DNA of 64,000 nucleotides from Pelodera strongyloides (taxonomy: Eukaryota; Nematoda; Chromadorea; Rhabditida; Rhabditidae), in the NCBI GenBank assembly GCA_036852015.1, contig JAANDG010000106.1, positions 186,001-250,000 on the forward strand, written 5' to 3'. The notes below the pieces were generated by a model, which had not been told where the DNA came from, made no database searches, and worked only from the letters and a program-made list of their open reading frames with translations. The position numbers and the translations under genes were made by a program. Within the stretch, counting starts at the first letter, position 1. Every line of letters begins with the position of its first letter. Positions 59,714-64,000 of the stretch are shown here, in pieces.

Positions 59714-62700
59714 TTCTCGTTTTCTTCCTCTTCATTCCTCTCTGACACTCTTATCCCTTCATTGAATACCTGTCAAACCGCTAGCATTCCTCGACTGGCT
59801 GAGTAAGGTGAATGGTACATTCGATGTGGCCTCTGGCGCCTGAAATTTACATAATTTCTTCTATAAGCCGATGAATATCTTTGATTCCTTTAGAGCACCC
59901 AGATTGCGTATGCTTGGAGCAACGTTGTGTGTGACTCGTCAAGGGAACTCTTAGGGAATAACTTTGTTTGTAGGTCTTATGGAACGCAGTTTCAGACAGT
60001 GGAAGTGCATGAAAGAAATGTCAGGTAAAAAAACAAGTGAAGGATGATAGTAATTAAAATTGTTATATAATTGTATAAAAGAATACTTGACAATCCGGCC
60101 ATCCTTTCCATTGAACATGCATCACAGTATGCGAACTGCCCTTGTGTTGAAGAAGCACTTTTCTGAAAAAGAAGTAAATTAAATTATGCTTCATTCAGTG
60201 CTAGCCGTTGGCCAGAGGCCCTATTCACCAACACGCAGGGAGCCCTCCCTGTCCTCCCCAGTGAGCTAAAGAGCGCGTAGAGAGTGCGCGAGCAGAAGAG
60301 ATACAGAGAGCTCGTGGACCTAGGGAGCGGTGAATACGGCCTCAGGTATCGCTCAAAATGTTACTCCCACACTTACCAGTGCTATGACAAGCAGTGAAGC
60401 AGAATGTTTTCCGATCGAACGGGTAACTAACACCACCGTCCCTTGTTAGTATGATGGTGTTCTTACCGCACCAACATCTTAGGGTACCTTTTGGTTTACG
60501 AGCTCACAGCAATTACCCCAAGAGCTTTCTTCTTTGTTCCTACGACTCGTTGATCCAATAAACATTTATTATTATTAATATTGTCATCGACCAAGAAAAA
60601 ATCGTCCACTCACATGTACACTAATTGACTGTCTTCGCGCATCTTCTTACCCAATATTGTAACCTTCAATTCGTACTCTGTATTCGCATATAGAACGAGG
60701 GGCAATTGTGTGGTTCTGGAACAGTTTTTAGTTACTGGAAATGTATGCTCACACTGGATGGACTTACACTGTATGCTCACACTGGATAGAGTTACACTGT
60801 ATGCTTACACTGTATACACTTACAACACTGTATGCTTACACTGTATACCCTTACAACACTGTATGCTTACACTGTATAGACTTAAACTTACAACACTGTA
60901 TGCTCACACTGTATGGGCTTACAACTCTGTATGCTTACACTGTATAGACTTACAACACTGTATGCTCACACTGTATGATGTTAGGGAATATGCGTCAACA
61001 CAGTTTTTTTGTCTAGACTTCTCGCTTGGTACCGGACCTATCACAAAGCGGTCCTGACAATTTGGTTGTACTATAAAACCTGACGCAACAGGCAGGAAAA
61101 TATTAACTTATTTAGTGGCTACTATGGCTAGTATCTTACTCTGGTAAATACTGGGCACTTTTGGTCTTTCTTGATTCAATCGTTCTACACAACATGAAGA
61201 TGTAAACGGCCTTTTCCTGCCAAACCATACGCCAGAAATCGCCAACCGAGCGGTTTAAAGGACCCTGTAAAGTAAATAAGTAAACGTTAACTTGATGTCA
61301 AGTACAACCAAGGCTTAGAAATTTCGATCACTTGTGTCTAGGGTGATACATGTGGACTTTGAAAGAGATAATTGGGAGTGGGAGCATGCAATGTAAATGT
61401 AGTAACACAAAGAAAGACATTTTCGTAATACATAAAAGTACAACTCTAAAGTTAAGTCCTCACCTGTGTAAGTATAAATCTATTGTTGAGAGTCGAGTGG
61501 TTGACAAAATTTGCGTGTATATAATCTACATCAAGTTCTGCGCACAGAAATCTGAGCGGAACCCGAGTCGTATCCAGGCACCGAATATCTAAATGACATC
61601 ATTGTACTGTATAAGGGTTTGCTCATAAATATCTTTGTATACCATAATACTCAACCAAGCTGGTTTCTACATATCGAGCTTGTTTGAGCAGAAACAGGAG
61701 AACAAACGCGCGAAAAAAAAAGAGATTTGAGCTTATTTGTTGGGTCTTGGCCAGTTTTTTTTGCTGAATACTGTTTACGCAGTATTGTGAGAAATTTTTT
61801 GGTGCGTCGGGCCTCTTGGAAGAACACACCTATTAGTTGTATGACTGTATCAAACTACTGTATCTATTTACATACTACTGTATCAAAGACTTACTACTGT
61901 ATCTATTTAAATACTACTGTATCTATTTACATACTACTGTATCAGAGACTTACTACTGTACCTATTTAAATACAACTGTATCTACTTACTACTGTATCTA
62001 TTTAAATACTACTGTAACTATTTACATACTACTGTATCAAAGACTTACTACTGTATCTATTTAAATACTACTGTATCAAAAACCTACTACTGTATCTATT
62101 TAAATGTGCATTTCGATCAGTCAATCCGTACTCACAAGCTCTTCTATCAGCCATCGGAAGAGTGTCAAAAGACCGACACATTTCCTTGATTGTCAGAGCA
62201 TTGCACTGAAAGAGTTATAAATTATAAAGATACCTACAACCAGCTTGATCCCGTGATTTTTTGGATAAAAAAAAACCAAAAGACGAGATAAAGACTATAG
62301 AGTTACAGTTGAATTTTGATAAGCATGAACAACCGGGTGTACGTGACTGTCAGCACGTAAATAATTACCACTACGGTTGCTGGCCGAACAGTTTGCCGGG
62401 GAATCATTCTGCGAGTTCTAATTCTAAGTGTGAATAAATGTGAAGTATTATTTTTGAGATTCCGAACATTCTGTGCAAAAAAAATTGAGGATTTTGAGCA
62501 GTCTATTCATGGGAGAGCAGCCACTAAGAATGACCCACAATTCGTGTAAATTCAGCGAACAACATTCGCAACGCGTTTTCCGAAACCACGGGCGCGTATA
62601 CGGGTGCGGACATTGATTCTTGTTGCGTGGGTTGAGCAATCTGAAAGAATAGAATAGTGAATGTCTTCATTTGTTGATTAAAGGAATATGAAAACAGGAG

Positions 62701-64000
62701 ATCATTTGAAGTGATCCCATGTTGACTCTTTGACTAACAAGAATCACAAATAACAAATAACATATGGATAAAGAGAGCAATAAAAAGTCCAAATGCCAAG
62801 CTCATATACGATTTTCACAGAAAACTAGTTTATTGGTAAGGAACGCACCGAAACTTGTCGGCTCGGATTCTGCATGACACTTTGAACCTGAACGAAAGCG
62901 TTTTATAAAAATACCAAATTTGGTGTTGCAAATTTGAAAAAACAACTAACTTCTAAATGTAAAATAAACCTACTTTTCCTTGATCTTGCGTACTCGGTAT
63001 ACTGGGCGAAGAACTGCTTTGACGTTGGGCAGCATTATTTAGTGTGCACACACGACTTCGACTAAAATACAATCAGTATTAACTTCTTATTAAAGGGTCA
63101 GGCCCATTTCAAATGACCCCTATGTTTGACGACTCCATCTTATTCTCCGTTTCAAATATAGTAGGCTGAATTTTTTTTCCAATTTTCAGTCGCAATATTC
63201 ATGCAGTTTTCAACAATTTACCATGGCCAGCCATACACAACAATCAATCGCAAGTTGTCACGCTCATTCGCGCTGATTGGCCAATATCGCAATTGCCACG
63301 CCCAATGGAGCATATTGCCCAATTAGCGCGGAGGGGCGTGACAAATGCGATATATAGTTGGGTATGACTGGCCATGGTAAATTGCTGAATTCTGCGCGAA
63401 TTTTGCGCTCGAAAATTAGAAAAATATTGTATCCTACTATATTTGCCATGGAGAATCAGATGGAATCATCAAAAATAGGGGTGATTTGAAATGGGCCTGA
63501 CCCTTTAAAGCGAAATACGGGCCGGTTTTTGAAAAGCATCGTGGACAGCTGAATTCTTACATATTTATGCAAATTTGCTCGAATTAGCTCGATGTTTTAT
63601 TCAATTTTATTTTCATTTGCATAAACTGCATAAGAATGCTGATTTACTCGATGTGTTTAAAAACACGCCGGCATTTTGCTTTAAAGATACACGCATTTAG
63701 GATTTTAATTCCGAGTCGCTGTCGCCATATTCAACAACCAAACCAAGCACGTACTGTGCATCCAAGTATAATCAAAAATATCAGGAAATATACACGACAA
63801 CAATGAGGACAAAAATAAACGCCTTTACCATATTCTATGATTTCACCGAGAACCCATAAGTACAGTAATCCCTATTTCCCCTCTTCTCTCTGTAACTTCC
63901 CTCCTTGCATACCCCTCTGGAGATGAGACCCCAGGTCTGCTTCTCGTTATCTCTCCGCTTCCTGGCCTTTCCATACTCTTTCGTCCACTGCGTGAGAGTT
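58946..64000 (-). CDS. Protein tyrosine phosphatase, nematode-type, single domain; 5' end probably outside window
   Basis: Exons in transcript order: 64000-63913 (partial), 63061-62974, 62887-62849, 62640-62539, 62205-62088, 61588-61464, 61264-61140, 61079-61033, 60677-60614, 60162-60087, 59839-59770, 59572-59468, 59142-58946; 413 residues in phase. The family hydrolyses phosphotyrosine through a cysteine phospho-enzyme. Seen after a Ser/Gln/Pro-rich N-terminal region: FAEFTRI, HLNRYSNIRCLDTTRVPL (pTyr loop), DYIHANFVNHS, TQGPLNRSVGDFWRMVWQEK, the WPD loop as WPDCQ, and the catalytic VHCSAGVGRSGTLVAIEM with Cys and Arg intact. The Q-loop (RIGQQNVFYDL) is shortened and poorly conserved, and the last ~40 residues run into repetitive DNA, so the 3' end is uncertain. 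No transmembrane segment is seen. Confidence 0.85.
59290..59460. mobile_element. TTAA-flanked hairpin element, family A copy 4
   Basis: 171 bp in the last intron of the phosphatase gene, 8 bp from an exon. TTAA at both ends, the same hairpin arms as the ZnT9 copies, loop GCCGTGGAC. Confidence 0.85.
59671..59717. repeat. CT microsatellite
   Basis: An almost pure (TC)n run with two interruptions, in a phosphatase intron. In transcript sense it is GA-rich. Confidence 0.9.
60215..60343. mobile_element. GAGGCC-ended short inverted-repeat element, copy 3
   Basis: Phosphatase intron. The ends are GAGGCCCTATTCACC and GGTGAATACGGCCTC. The interior shares ACACGCAGGGAGCCCTCCCTG with 14269-14378. Confidence 0.7.
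60741..60985. repeat. Minisatellite of TATGCTCACACTG / TATGCTTACACTG motifs
   Basis: Interspersed TATGCTYACACTGTATRNACTTACAACACTG-like units of variable length, about nine core repeats, in the phosphatase intron between 60677 and 61033. Confidence 0.85.
61845..62105. repeat. Minisatellite overlapping an exon end of the phosphatase gene
   Basis: Units of TACTACTGTATCTATTTAAA with variants (TTTACA, TATCAAAGACT) repeat about a dozen times. The last unit overlaps the 3' end of exon 62205-62088, where the minus strand reads CATTTAAATAGATACAGTA then GTAGG, encoding HLNRYS and the splice donor. Confidence 0.8.
63090..63508. mobile_element. TTAA-flanked palindrome, family E (AGGGTCAGGCCC ends)
   Basis: 419 bp in a phosphatase intron. 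TTAAAGGGTCAGGCCCATTT is paired with its inverse at the right end, and internally TTACCATGGCCAG with CTGGCCATGGTAA. The right TTAA is shared with the adjacent family B element. Confidence 0.8.
63505..63684. mobile_element. TTAA-flanked hairpin element, family B copy 4
   Basis: 180 bp abutting the preceding palindrome. TTAAAGCGAAATACGGGCCGG at the left pairs with CCGGCATTTTGCTTTAA at the right, with TCTCGAAT/GCTCGA-type sequence between. Confidence 0.75.

Overview
The window is nuclear DNA of a small-genome animal, most likely a nematode. The six recognisable genes have many short GT-AG introns. The tyrosine phosphatase and BTB proteins have a nematode flavour. Three genes carry a TTTCAG-like splice acceptor 1 to 12 nt before the ATG, as expected for spliced-leader trans-splicing, and there is a short run of the nematode telomere motif TTAGGC. 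The species is not identifiable from sequence alone. All gene models below were assembled by hand from the sequence, by joining exons whose phases agree.

Layout. 123-4980 (+): 3' part of a polypeptide N-acetylgalactosaminyltransferase, tail-to-tail with dynactin subunit 2 (5797-9665, -). DCTN2 is head-to-head with symplekin (10453-24078, +, 34 exons), followed on the same strand by the mitochondrial transporter-like SLC30A9/ZnT9 (25034-31459, + , 14 exons) and a small BTB-domain protein ending in a polybasic CaaX box (32969-35330, +). A 12.35 kb satellite array of a ~106 bp unit (about 116 copies) fills 36969-49318. A 3.5 kb long inverted repeat lies at 51346-54814, then more foldback elements and an 83 bp minisatellite. 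A protein tyrosine phosphatase occupies 58946-64000 on the minus strand and probably continues past the window edge.

The genes serve unrelated housekeeping roles (Golgi O-glycosylation, dynein/dynactin transport, mRNA 3'-end processing, organellar zinc handling, signalling), so no pathway-level cluster is evident. What sets the window apart is its density of short non-autonomous elements. At least three TTAA-flanked hairpin families, a GAGGCC-ended family, a third dispersed family, an 801 bp element with a perfect 8 bp target duplication and tRNA-like insertions sit mostly in introns. In two genes a minisatellite overlaps an exon end and its splice donor.
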